A DNA stretch of 64,000 nucleotides from CAMYKD01 sp041617155. Lineage in GTDB: Bacteria > Pseudomonadota > Alphaproteobacteria > Kiloniellales > JAKSDN01. The notes beneath the pieces were generated by a model, which had not been told where the DNA came from, made no database searches, and saw only the letters and a program-made list of their open reading frames with translations. Below are positions 50,964 to 59,928 of the stretch, in pieces; position 1 is the stretch's first letter, and the number at the start of each line of letters is the position of its first letter. The DNA is taken from positions 1 through 64,000 of the forward strand of contig JBFJPL010000005.1 of NCBI GenBank assembly GCA_041617155.1, in the 5' to 3' direction. Made by a program: the position numbers and the translations under genes.

Positions 50964-51462
50964 CGCCGCCACGCCGACCATGGCACCCGCGGCGACCTGC
51001 CATGGCAGCAAGCCGCGCAACATCAGGACCGCCGCCCCGGGCAGGCAGGACATCGCGAACAGGGGATCGGGCAACAGCGCGAGAATACCGCGCGCCTCGA
51101 ACTCGACCTCGGGGAAGGGGAAGATGGCGGCCGATCAGCGCCGGGGGCAGTATGGCCCTGCCGACGAAGATCTCGCGCCCGAAGACGGCACCGAAGCTCA
51201 GCGCGAGAACGGCGCCGCTCCAGGCAACCGGCCCAGGCAGCAACGAGACGAAGGTTATGGCAAAGGCAGGTAGCCCGGGGCCCGGCGGACGCCCAGCCCG
51301 ACGCGCGAACAGGCCGGCCCAGGCATAGGCGATGCCGAGCGCCAGGCCGAGCAGCAGCAACCGCTGAACCGCCGCTTCCGTGCTTTCGCCATAAAGCCGC
51401 ACGGCCAGAGGCGGCGCCAGCGCCAGCACCCTGAGGACGTCATCACGGTCGGGATCGGCCAT
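50960..51462 (-). pseudogene. Frameshifted, truncated duplicate of the nqrB-like gene
   Basis: Reading minus from 51462, the sequence closely matches the intact gene at 47827-48612: LRVLALAPPLAVRLYGEST, AVLALSFGAVFGREIF and GRAILPPALIG. At about 51128 it lacks 8 bases present in the intact copy (TGGCATTC), which shifts the frame. Similarity resumes in the other frame (FAMSCLPGAAVLMLRGLLPWQVAAGA) and stops at the SDR junction near 50960, so the last third of the gene is missing. Confidence 0.85.
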
Positions 51463-51616
51463 GGTCGTCGCGCGCATCCCGCGTTAGCGTACGGCCGGGA
51501 TAACGCACTGACAACGGTCGTGCGTCGGTCGGCTGGGCCGGGGCCGCAGGCCGTCCAAGGTCGCCTTGGCGGGCTATGTCCGGTCGTTGGACGGCCCCGT
51601 GCACAGCTTCCTGCCG

Positions 51617-51766
51617 CGGGCCCTGCTTCGCTTGCCCGCGCCGCTCTTCGGCGGCGCGGAACTGCCGGTCATGGCCATGGCCGGCCTGTCGTGGATCGCC
51701 GCCTTCGGTCTTTTCGCCACGGCCTATGGCCCGTTCCTGACCGGCGCCGCCCGTCGGGTCGACTAA
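51617..51766 (+). pseudogene. 3'-end fragment of a second nnrS
   Basis: The 50-codon stretch from LLRLPAPLFGG through GLSWIAAFGLFATAYGPFL to the stop at 51766 is nearly identical to the end of nnrS (42773-42922). Similarity continues for roughly 60 bp past the stop. The rest of the gene is absent, and upstream sequence matches the region upstream of the nqrB-like gene instead. Confidence 0.85.
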
Positions 51767-51884
51767 CGCCGGTGGTCACATAAGACGCCTGAGCCGCGGG
51801 CTCCCTCGTTGCAGTTCTGGCGGGTGATCCGGGGAAGCCATGAACGGACTTGGAGTTCTGTCAGCGCAAAGACGCGCGATGTCA

Positions 51885-52787
51885 TTAGCTGTCGAGGAGG
51901 TGCTCGACGAACCAGTCGCGGGCGACGCCGCTTGCCTCATCGAAGTCCTTCACATAGGCGTCGAAATGTCCGCCTTTGAGCAACACGAGCTTCTTGGGCT
52001 CGAGCGCCCGTTCGTAGGCGGCGATCGCCTCGTCGGCCACGGTCAGATGATCCCCGGCTGCGACCACCATGAGCAGCGGTGTCGGGCTGACATATTCGAT
52101 GTAGGCGCCCGGTTCGTACTCCATGAACATCTCGACCGAGCGAAGCGTCACCTCGTTGCGCCACGCCGGCGCCCGCAGTTCGGCCGTTTCGGTAAACCAT
52201 TCGAAGGAGTCCGGGGTCGGCAGCGCACAGGGCACGTTGGGATCGTCCGACACCACGGCGATCATCTGTGGAGCCTGCCCGGCAAATCGTGCCTGGCGAT
52301 CGGTATTGAACATGCCCTGGACCGCCGCGATGAGATCCGCGCGAATGAGGCGCCGCGCGTTTCTGTGGCCGCTGATCAGCGGCACCTGCGACACGACGCA
52401 CTTTACCCGGCGGTCGATCGCGCCGATCACCAGAACATGCGCGCCGCTGTAACTCGAGCCCCAGATGCCGATCCGATCGTCATCCACTTCGGCGAGACCG
52501 CTCGCATAGGTAATGGCATCCCGGTAGTCGCGGATCTGCTGCCAAGGGTCGATCTCCTGGCGCGGTTCGCCATCGCTGGCACCGAAGTTTCTGTTGTCGA
52601 AGACCAAGGCGCCGAGGCCCGAGGCGGCATAAACCTCCGCGTAGGTGTCGAGATAGTTCTCTTTCAGAGCCGAAAATCCGTGGGCCATGACCACGGTCGG
52701 AACCGACCCGCGCACGTCGTCGGGTAGATACAGCCAGCCCCGCAACGTCACGCCATCCTCGGACTTAAACTCAATATCCCTTCGCAT
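51885..52787 (-). CDS. Alpha/beta hydrolase, S9/S15-like
   Basis: The 300-residue cytoplasmic protein opens with FKSEDGVTLRGWLYLP and has VVMAHGFSALKENYLD, FDNRNFGASDGEPRQEID and the nucleophile elbow IGIWGSSYSGAHVLV, then a late Asp region in VVAAGDHLTVADE and a histidine in LLKGGHFDAY. These give a plausible Ser-Asp-His triad. The fold is close to dienelactone hydrolase or X-Pro peptidase relatives; the substrate is unknown. It lies alone after the duplication debris and upstream of no obvious partner. Confidence 0.87.
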   Translation of the reverse strand: MRRDIEFKSEDGVTLRGWLYLPDDVRGSVPTVVMAHGFSALKENYLDTYAEVYAASGLGALVFDNRNFGASDGEPRQEIDPWQQIRDYRDAITYASGLAEVDDDRIGIWGSSYSGAHVLVIGAIDRRVKCVVSQVPLISGHRNARRLIRADLIAAVQGMFNTDRQARFAGQAPQMIAVVSDDPNVPCALPTPDSFEWFTETAELRAPAWRNEVTLRSVEMFMEYEPGAYIEYVSPTPLLMVVAAGDHLTVADEAIAAYERALEPKKLVLLKGGHFDAYVKDFDEASGVARDWFVEHLLDS

Positions 52788-52949
52788 CTCCCCTCTCCCG
52801 TTGCTAGCTGAAGATGATGCCTAAGGTACCACAGCGCCTTTGCCTTCATAGTCGATAGTCCGTGCGCTTCACTTGCCGAGTGAGCCCGAAATATCGAACT
52901 CATGCAGCGACGGCCCTGGTCACGCCATGAGCCGCTTGCCGCTTGCTGT

Positions 52950-53588
52950 TTATGAGTCCACGTTTTGGCATCGACTTGCCTGAAAAGCGGCGATCAAGGC
53001 GGCGACGGCCCGGGCCGGGTCGTCGGCATGGGCGACGGCGCCGATCACGGCGATCCCGGCGGCCCCCGCCCGACGGCAGGCTTCAACCTTGTCCGCCGTG
53101 ACGCCGCCTAGTGCCACGACTGGCACGGCCACCGTGACCGAAATCGAGCGCAACGCTTCCAGGTTCCCTTGGGCGCCGTGGCCGGGCTTGCTGAGGCTCG
53201 GAAAGACCGGGCCCAAGGTGACGTAGTCGGCACCCGCGTCGGCGGCCGCCTGTGCCTCGCCCAGATCGTGCGCCGAAACGCCGATCAAGGCGCCAATGCC
53301 CAGCGCCGCGCGCGCCGCATGCACGTCGCCGCCCTGGGGCAAATGCACGCCGTTGGCCAGCGCGGCGGCGGCCAGGTCGCCGTGAACCGTCACGCTCGCC
53401 TGCCAGCGGGCCGCCAGGCGGACCAGGCGTTCGGTGAGCGCCAAGCGCGCCGCCGCCGGCAGGTCCTTTTCCCGGATGCTGAGCCAGCGGCAGCCGCCGG
53501 CGAAGACCGCGGCGGCAAATTCCTCGAGCGGCTGGCCGGTCTGCCGGCGGTCGGTAATTACCAGGACCGGCGGCCGGGGCAGAGTCAC
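52950..53588 (-). CDS. thiE: Thiamine-phosphate synthase
   Basis: ThiE couples hydroxymethylpyrimidine diphosphate with thiazole phosphate to make thiamine phosphate. The 212-residue TIM-barrel protein has PPVLVITDRRQT, RWLSIREKDLPAAARL, TVHGDLAAAALANGVHLPQG, DYVTLGPVFPSLSKPGHG and VVALGGVTADKVEACRRAGAAG (given in part). The GTG start overlaps the thiG stop by 4 bp. It is the last gene of the thiO-thiS-thiG-thiE operon. Confidence 0.94.
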   Translation of the reverse strand: MTLPRPPVLVITDRRQTGQPLEEFAAAVFAGGCRWLSIREKDLPAAARLALTERLVRLAARWQASVTVHGDLAAAALANGVHLPQGGDVHAARAALGIGALIGVSAHDLGEAQAAADAGADYVTLGPVFPSLSKPGHGAQGNLEALRSISVTVAVPVVALGGVTADKVEACRRAGAAGIAVIGAVAHADDPARAVAALIAAFQASRCQNVDS

Positions 53589-54364
53589 GAGCCGATCAGG
53601 CCGAGCTGTGGGCTGGAGGGCTCGCCGTAGTCGCGTTTCGGGATCCGGCCCGCCCGGCGCGCGGCGCGCCCGGCTTCGACCGCAAGCCGCATGGCCCCGG
53701 CCATGGCCACCGGATCGTGCGCCTTGGCGACAGCCGTGTTGAGCATTACGCCATCGCAGCCCAGCTCCATCGCCAGGGCCGCGTCGGACGCAGTGCCGAT
53801 GCCGGCGTCGAGGATGACCGGCACCGGGCTGCGCGCGACGATCAGCTCAATGTTGTAGGGATTGGACAGGCCCATGCCCGAGCCGATCGGCGAGCCGAGC
53901 GGCATCACCGCGGCGCAGCCCACGTCGGCCAGCTTCTGGCAGGTCACCGGGTCGTCGTTGCAGTAGGGCAGCACGGTGAAGCCGTCCTTCACCAGGGCTT
54001 CGGCCGCCTCGACCAGCTGGGCGACATCGGGGTAGAGGGTCTCGCGGTCGCCGATCAGCTCCAGCTTGACCCAATCAGTCTCCAGCGCCTCGCGCGCGAG
54101 CTGGGCGGTCAGCACCGCCTCGCGCACGGTCGTGCAGCCGGAGGTGTTGGGCAGCATCCGGTAGCGCTCGCCCAGAAGGTCGACCAGGGACTCGGCATAG
54201 CCCTCGAGGCTGATCCGCCGCACCGAGGCGGTCACCAGCTCGGCGCCGCTGGCGGCCAGCGCGTCCAACATGACCTGCTGATTGGGGTAGCCGGCGCTGC
54301 CCATGATCAGCCTCGATTCGAAGCTCTGGTCCGCAATGACGAAGGCGTCCAACATATCTCCCAC
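53585..54364 (-). CDS. thiG: Thiazole synthase
   Basis: ThiG forms the thiazole ring of thiamine from deoxyxylulose phosphate, dehydroglycine and sulfur on ThiS. The 259-residue protein has SRLIMGSAGYPNQQ, the Schiff-base lysine in DWVKLELIGD, VLPYCNDDPVTCQKL, AVMPLGSPIGSGMGLSNP and the ending DGVMLNTAVAKAHDP. It follows thiS after 20 bp and overlaps thiE by 4 bp. Confidence 0.95.
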   Translation of the reverse strand: MGDMLDAFVIADQSFESRLIMGSAGYPNQQVMLDALAASGAELVTASVRRISLEGYAESLVDLLGERYRMLPNTSGCTTVREAVLTAQLAREALETDWVKLELIGDRETLYPDVAQLVEAAEALVKDGFTVLPYCNDDPVTCQKLADVGCAAVMPLGSPIGSGMGLSNPYNIELIVARSPVPVILDAGIGTASDAALAMELGCDGVMLNTAVAKAHDPVAMAGAMRLAVEAGRAARRAGRIPKRDYGEPSSPQLGLIGS

Positions 54365-54384
54365 TCGCTGTTTGGCCCGCGGCC

Positions 54385-54594
54385 TCAGCCGCCGGCAAAG
54401 GGTTTGACGATCTCGACCACGTCGCCCGGCTTGAGCCGGGTCTCGGGCCAGGCCCGCCGCGGCACGACGGCGCCGTTCAGCGCGACCGCGATGCCCCGCC
54501 GGCCCGGGTCAAGCGACTCCTGGCGCAGCAGTTCGACCACATTGTGCGCGCTTAGCGCGCGGGCTTCGCCGTTGACCCGGATCGAATCGGTCAT
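54385..54594 (-). CDS. thiS: Sulfur-carrier protein ThiS
   Basis: ThiS is a ubiquitin-like carrier whose C-terminal glycine is thiocarboxylated. The 69-residue protein starts TDSIRVNGEARAL and ends VEIVKPFAGG with the required Gly-Gly terminus. Its ATG overlaps the thiO stop by 4 bp, so production is coupled to the enzyme that supplies dehydroglycine. Confidence 0.94.
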   Translation of the reverse strand: MTDSIRVNGEARALSAHNVVELLRQESLDPGRRGIAVALNGAVVPRRAWPETRLKPGDVVEIVKPFAGG

Positions 54595-55793
54595 GACGCG
54601 ACCCCGGCGGTTGCGCGTGCCGCGCCGCCTTCCGGCCGCGGCAGGAAGCGGTCGATGCCGAACGGTCGGGCCGCCTCCAAGGTCTCGCCGGTCAGGACGT
54701 AATGGCTGACCAGTTTGGCGGTCGCGGGGGCCAAGAGGATGCCGTTGCGGTGGTGCCCCGTCGCCAGCACCAGGCCCTCGACCCCGGCGCTCCGCGGCGC
54801 CGGCCCCAGGATCGGCGCGTCGTCGCGGCTGGTTGGCCGGAAACCGACCCAGAACTCCTCGATCGGCAGCTCCTCGATGCCGGGCACGGCCCGCCAGGCC
54901 GCCTCCAGCACCGCATAGACGCCGCCGGCCGTCAGCCGGTCGTCGAAGCCCTTTTCCTCGACCGTGCCGCCGACGATCAGGCGGCCGTCGAGGCGCGGCA
55001 CCATGTAGATCTTCGGCGCCCACAGTACGTGCCGCAGCAGGGGCTCGGCCGGGTCCATCCTGAGCGCCAGCATCTGGCCCTTGACCGGGCGCACCGGCGG
55101 TCGGGCGGCTTCGGGCAGCCCGTCGATCTCGCGCGACCAGGCGCCGGCGGCAAGCACCACCACATCGGCCGGGCGAAAGGCGTCGCCAATGCGCAAACCC
55201 CGCACCCGGCCGCCCTCGGCCTCGACGGCAGCGACCTCGGTGTCCTCGTGTAGCCGGCCACCGGCCGCCAGAAACGCGCGCTTCAAGGCCTCGCCCAGCT
55301 TGCGGTTGTCGACCTGGTGGTCGTGCGGCGAGAAGACCGCCGCGGCGGTGCCCGGCCGCAGGAACGGTTCGCGCCGCCGCGCCTCGGCGCCGCTCAGCCA
55401 TTCGAGCTCGATGCCCAGACCGGTCTGAAACTCGTAGCCGAAGCGCAATTGCCCTACATCGTCGCGGGTCAGCGCGGCAACCAGGGTGCCATCGGCGCGG
55501 TAGTCGACCGCCATGCCGGCGGCCGCTTCGAGCTCCCGCGTGAAGTCGGGCCAGAGCGCTTGGCTCCACTGGTTCAGCGCGAGCAGACGCTGCTCGCCGG
55601 GCTCGGTCTCGACGCCACCCGCCAGCATACCGGCGGCCGCCCAGGTTGCGCCGTGCCCCGCCTTGCCCCGGTCGTAGACCTCGACCGGGCAGCCGGCCGC
55701 CGCCAGGCGCCAGCCGATCCCCAGGCCGCACACGCCCGCGCCGACAATGGCGACGCGCGGCAGCTTGGCAGTCGATGATGAAAGTGGACCCAT
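54591..55793 (-). CDS. thiO: Glycine oxidase
   Basis: ThiO oxidises glycine to iminoacetate for thiazole synthesis in organisms that do not use ThiH. The 400-residue FAD protein has RVAIVGAGVCGLGIGWRLA, then an acidic strand end, and the DAO-family C-terminus with VGFRPTSRDDAPILGPAP and ATGHHRNGILLAPATAKL. It heads the operon and lies about 7 bp after the TPP riboswitch. Use of ThiO implies oxygen-dependent thiazole formation. Confidence 0.94.
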   Translation of the reverse strand: MGPLSSSTAKLPRVAIVGAGVCGLGIGWRLAAAGCPVEVYDRGKAGHGATWAAAGMLAGGVETEPGEQRLLALNQWSQALWPDFTRELEAAAGMAVDYRADGTLVAALTRDDVGQLRFGYEFQTGLGIELEWLSGAEARRREPFLRPGTAAAVFSPHDHQVDNRKLGEALKRAFLAAGGRLHEDTEVAAVEAEGGRVRGLRIGDAFRPADVVVLAAGAWSREIDGLPEAARPPVRPVKGQMLALRMDPAEPLLRHVLWAPKIYMVPRLDGRLIVGGTVEEKGFDDRLTAGGVYAVLEAAWRAVPGIEELPIEEFWVGFRPTSRDDAPILGPAPRSAGVEGLVLATGHHRNGILLAPATAKLVSHYVLTGETLEAARPFGIDRFLPRPEGGAARATAGVAS

Positions 55794-55799
55794 AACAGC

Positions 55800-55882
55800 A
55801 GGGCTCCCTTCGCTGGCATAATCCAGATCAGGTTCGATGGGTTTGCTCTCAGCCGGCCTTCTGGCCCGGCACCCCAGCCATA
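55800..55882 (-). promoter_or_regulatory. TPP riboswitch (THI element) upstream of thiOSGE
   Basis: Read on the minus strand, the region contains the conserved series GGGGTGCC, GGCTGAGA, ACCC and GAACCTGATC, followed by TAATGCCAGCGAAGGGA-like sequence (here TTATGCCAGCGAAGGGA) immediately before the thiO start. These blocks form the pyrimidine- and diphosphate-sensing arms of the TPP aptamer. The distance to thiO is too short for a long terminator, so control is probably at translation initiation by hiding the AAGGGAG ribosome-binding site. Confidence 0.95.
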
Positions 55883-55895
55883 ACGAACGTCATCT

Positions 55896-55901
55896 ATCAT
55901 A
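55896..55901 (-). promoter_or_regulatory. Possible -10 element upstream of the TPP riboswitch
   Basis: TATGAT on the minus strand lies about 15 bp upstream of the riboswitch in an AT-rich patch (CATTATATGATAGATG). A matching -35 hexamer at good spacing was not obvious, so this is a weak call. Confidence 0.3.
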
Positions 55902-56160
55902 TAATGACGACCCGGCCCAAGGCCAGCACTGTGGCGCCCTGGCAAACCACCGGCTCGACGGCGAATGTAATGTGAAGCTACGGCGGGTAGTATCTCCGTC
56001 TGAAATCGAGAGACGGCAAGCGACCTGTTGCAGCTTCTCATGATCGCTGGCACGAATGTCGGCACTCGGATAGCAAACCAGTCGTCCGACTGCGGCCACC
56101 GGTCAGGCTGGTGATAGTCAAGAACGGACGCACGAATAGTCAAGGAGCTGCATGACAAAA

Positions 56161-59100
56161 TCATGCCAGCTCGTCGAGCAGCGCCTTGGCTTCCTTGAGG
56201 TCCGGGGTGCCGAAGCCCTCGGTGAACCAGCCGTAGACTGGCGCAAGAAGATCGTGAGCGTCATGGCGTTTGCCCTGCTCGGCCCAGTGCCGTGCAAGGC
56301 TGGTCGCGGCGCGCAGTTCCCAGGATTTGGCGTCTTGCGCCCGCGCGACTTGGATCGCTCTCTGCAAACTTACCGCTGCGGAATCGGCATCGCCCGATTG
56401 CAGTAGGGCTTGTGCGCGGAGCTGATGAATCCTCGATTCCCACCACCGCTCGCCGGTCTGCTCCCCGATATCTAGAGCTTGGGCCAGCGTTTCGAGCGCT
56501 TCAGCACGCCGCTGCGAGTGCAAGAGACTCTCGGCGAAAAGACATGTGAAGGGTTGAAGCCACGTACGCGCTCCAATCCGGTTCCAGTTCTCAAGCCCGG
56601 TACGAATTCGCTCAAGCCCATCCTCCGCCTGCCCCGTCAGCGCAAGCGCCCAGCCGCTAATGATCAGGGCGCTCGCCTCGGTCTGCACCAATTTTTGCTC
56701 CTCGCTTAGCTGCAGCAGTTTCTCGGCTGTCGACAGCGCCGCAGCCTTGTCGCCGCGCGCCGCATGGGCCGCGCCAAGGAACCAAAGCGCGAAGGCAAGC
56801 GTGGGCGCGTGACCGAGGCGCCGTGCGATTTGCAGGGCGTCCGTGTCATGTCGGTGCGCCCGGTCAGGGAAACCGAGTGCCCAGACGACGCCGGCGCCGA
56901 GAGCGTGGGCGCAGACCGCCGGGTCATGCCCTAAGTACACAAACGCGTGGTGCTTGTGCTGTTCATAGTCATAAAGAGCCAAACCCTTCTCGATGTGTTC
57001 GTTCGACCTCACGAACGCACCCCGGTACATCGGAATTGGCCACGCGGCATGGTGGGACTGTAACAGCAAGTCGCGGTTAGAAGTGGTCTTAGCCACCTGA
57101 AACAGCTCTTGGGTAACCTGGTCGGCCAGATCAAACCGGCCACGAGTTGCATGAAACAGCCACATTCCCACGAGCGGCGGCACTAAATCGGCGGACCTTT
57201 CGAGCAGACCTGCCAGCGTTCTCGCCCGTTCGTATGCTGTCCCTACCTCTGTCGCCGCCCATCCTTTGACCAGCATCAGGGCAGGCCCAAGGTGAGTTAG
57301 CACCCTAAGCTCGTTCGTGTTGCGTTCGCGGCCTTCGGGCTGAATGTGAATCAGGTCGAGTGCCTTCTGAAAGTGCTGAATGGCCTCGATATTGGCGGCC
57401 CGTCGCACCGCCTCCTGACCGGCGAGTTGCCGATACTTGATCGCCGGCTCTATCAAGCGGGCTTCGGTGTAGTGATGGGCGAGCAGTTCGGGCGCCGCCC
57501 CTGCCTCGAAAGAAATCGCTTCGAGCGCCTCTGCTACTCGGGCATGCAATTGCTGGCGTTTGGATTTAAGGAGCGAATGGTAGGCGGTGTCCTGGACCAG
57601 AGCGTGCTTGAAGATATACGAGCTTCCGGAACGCTTGCGGCGGCGGTAGACCAACTCCGACTCGACCAGCCGGTCGAGCGCAGCGTCTAGCTCCGGCTTG
57701 GCGCGGTCGGCCACGGCAGCCAGTAGCTCGTGCGAGAACTCGCGCCCGATGACCGCGCCAATCTGGGCTGCCTCCTTGACCGGACCGAGGCGATCGAGCC
57801 GCGCCATGAGAGAGTCGTGCAGGGTTGAAGGGATCGCCAACGGCGGCAACGGACCGGCCAGTTCGTAATGGTCGCCGGCATCGGTGAGTAGGCCCAATTC
57901 GAGTGTCGTCTTGGTCAGCTCCTCGACGAACAGCGGCACACCGTCGGTCTTGGCCAGGATCTGATCGAGCACTTCCGCGGGCAGCGGCTTGCCGCTCGTG
58001 AGGCGCTGCACCACGGCCGCGCCCTGCCGCCAGCTCAGCCGGTTGAGCGAAAGCTGAGTGACACAGGCATGGCCAATCCAAGGTGGTTGAAAGTCTGGTC
58101 GGAAGGTCAGGATCAGCAGCACCGGCAGGCGCACTAGGCACTCGACAACCAATGCCAAAAACTCCTGTGTGCTAGGGTCAATCCAGTGCACGTCCTCGAA
58201 TATCATCAGGACCGGTTCGTGCGCCGCCAATCCCTCGAGCTGCTCGACCAGCGCTTCGAGCGTACGTTGTTTCTGCCGCTGCGGCGTCATCTTGAGCGCC
58301 GGGAAGCGTTCAGCGGTCGAGATACCCAGGGCCTGGGCAAGCAAAAGCGTGGCTTCGCCCACCTCTGCGGTACCCTGGCCGAGCACAGCTTCTAGAAGCT
58401 CGAACTTGACCTCGACGGTGTCGTCATGGCCAAAGCCTGCGGCTCTCTGGAGCTGGTCGAGTATTGGGTAAAGTGCCGTGTTGACGTGAAACGGCGAACA
58501 GAAGTAGCGCAGGTTGACGTACGAATCATCGGCGAGCTGCGCTCTCAAGCTCTCGACGATGCGCGATTTGCCGATTCCGGGCTCGCCAGAGAGCAACACG
58601 ACCTGTCCCTCTCCGTCGCGCGCCTGGCGCCAGCGCGAGAGCAGGAAACGCAACTCTTCGTCGCGGCCGATCAGAGGTGTCAACTCTGCCCCGTGGCGCG
58701 CCTCGAAGCGGCCCTCCATACGACTCTCGCCGGTAACCCGCCAGGCTTGGATCGGTTCAGCAAACCCCTTGAGTTCGCGTGCACCTAGATCGGCCAGATC
58801 GAACAACTCACCGAGTAGATGACGCGTGCCCGGCCCAATCACCACACTGTTGGGTTCGGCCAAGGTCTGAAGGCGCGCAGCCAAGCTCGGCGTCTCGCCG
58901 ACCACCGCCTCTTCTTGTGCCCCACCTTCGCCGACTATGTCGCCGACGATCACTTGACCGGTCGCGATACCAACCCGCGCCGCCAAATGCTTGCCCGTTG
59001 GCGTCATCAACTTTGCGACCGCCTCGGCAAGCTCCAGTCCCGCTCGCACCGCGCGTTCGGCATCGTCCTCATGTGCCTGGGGATAGCCGAAGTAGGCGAG

Positions 59101-59511
59101 CACGCCATCGCCCATGTAGTTGGCGACATGGCCCTCGAAGCGGGTGATTATGCCGGCGCAGGCGCTCTGGTAGGCACGAATCACCTCGCGCATGTCCTCC
59201 GGATCGAGCTGCCCCGACAGCGCGGTCGACCCAACCAGATCGCAGAACATGATCGTGAGTTGGCGCCGCTCAGCTTCCGCCTTGTCAGGGTGGCCATCGG
59301 AGACAGTGCTTTCCACTGCAGGTGGCGCCTGATCGTCGAGGTCGGCAATCGCTGCCAGCAAGACTCGGCGGTGCCCTAGTGAAATGCCTAAGTCTCTGAG
59401 GTCTTGATCGGTCAAGTGAGGGAGGGCCCGCAGATCAACGTCGTTCTCGGTGAAAACGTTCGCATACTGGCCAAGACCCAGATGTTCGAGCCATCGTATT
59501 ACTTCACGCAT
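56161..59511 (-). CDS. SAM domain, class III cyclase, ATPase and TPR regulator
   Basis: The 1116-residue protein has, in order: a SAM domain (about 1-62, IRWLEHLGLGQYANVFTEND); an adenylate/guanylate cyclase domain (80-255) with both metal aspartates in TIMFCDLVGSTAL and YMGDGVLAYFGYP; an AAA/NACHT-like ATPase (about 275-560) with Walker A LSGEPGIGKSRI and Walker B LMIFEDVHWIDPS; then long helical repeats of TPR type to the C-terminus. There is no membrane segment. Proteins with this order are common in some proteobacteria, but their signal and output are mostly unknown. It stands alone, with a 417-bp region upstream. Confidence 0.93.
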   Translation of the reverse strand: MREVIRWLEHLGLGQYANVFTENDVDLRALPHLTDQDLRDLGISLGHRRVLLAAIADLDDQAPPAVESTVSDGHPDKAEAERRQLTIMFCDLVGSTALSGQLDPEDMREVIRAYQSACAGIITRFEGHVANYMGDGVLAYFGYPQAHEDDAERAVRAGLELAEAVAKLMTPTGKHLAARVGIATGQVIVGDIVGEGGAQEEAVVGETPSLAARLQTLAEPNSVVIGPGTRHLLGELFDLADLGARELKGFAEPIQAWRVTGESRMEGRFEARHGAELTPLIGRDEELRFLLSRWRQARDGEGQVVLLSGEPGIGKSRIVESLRAQLADDSYVNLRYFCSPFHVNTALYPILDQLQRAAGFGHDDTVEVKFELLEAVLGQGTAEVGEATLLLAQALGISTAERFPALKMTPQRQKQRTLEALVEQLEGLAAHEPVLMIFEDVHWIDPSTQEFLALVVECLVRLPVLLILTFRPDFQPPWIGHACVTQLSLNRLSWRQGAAVVQRLTSGKPLPAEVLDQILAKTDGVPLFVEELTKTTLELGLLTDAGDHYELAGPLPPLAIPSTLHDSLMARLDRLGPVKEAAQIGAVIGREFSHELLAAVADRAKPELDAALDRLVESELVYRRRKRSGSSYIFKHALVQDTAYHSLLKSKRQQLHARVAEALEAISFEAGAAPELLAHHYTEARLIEPAIKYRQLAGQEAVRRAANIEAIQHFQKALDLIHIQPEGRERNTNELRVLTHLGPALMLVKGWAATEVGTAYERARTLAGLLERSADLVPPLVGMWLFHATRGRFDLADQVTQELFQVAKTTSNRDLLLQSHHAAWPIPMYRGAFVRSNEHIEKGLALYDYEQHKHHAFVYLGHDPAVCAHALGAGVVWALGFPDRAHRHDTDALQIARRLGHAPTLAFALWFLGAAHAARGDKAAALSTAEKLLQLSEEQKLVQTEASALIISGWALALTGQAEDGLERIRTGLENWNRIGARTWLQPFTCLFAESLLHSQRRAEALETLAQALDIGEQTGERWWESRIHQLRAQALLQSGDADSAAVSLQRAIQVARAQDAKSWELRAATSLARHWAEQGKRHDAHDLLAPVYGWFTEGFGTPDLKEAKALLDELA

Positions 59512-59928
59512 GGCGGCATCCCGGATATCAGGACGAAATACTAGCTAGTCGGGACAGAGCAACATAGCGCGAATACAATCCTCAGCGTTCAAAAAACTGG
59601 CGCTGCCTATCCGCCAATCGCCTCATGGGGCAACCAATATCCGCGTTGTGTAACAACCGCCCGTAGGAGGCGGGCTGCGCGAACCGCCGATTGTTGATCT
59701 GCAAACGAGCTTCGCCAGAGCCCAAGGGGAACGCCTGCTTTTACCGCGCTTGGAGGCTCGGATTCACTCTGAGACAATGCCCAACGGCGCAAAGGCTTAA
59801 CGCCGCGCCGAAAGCATCCTATAATGCCAGTGGCATTGGCAGCAGCCGGTGAAATCGCCGGGCGAGCCGGACAAGAGGCGATAGTTGCGCCACGGACCGG
59901 TCCCGGCGTCCTGAGAGGAGGAAGGCGC
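59512..59928. other. 417-bp region upstream of the cyclase-ATPase gene, no gene recognised
   Basis: This is the divergent region between the large regulator and the CBS gene. Two adjacent short hairpins lie at 59644-59656 (GTTGT/ACAAC) and 59656-59672 (CCGCC/GGCGG). A minus-strand frame runs through much of it but shows no family-like sequence. Promoters for both flanking genes are expected here. Confidence 0.55.
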
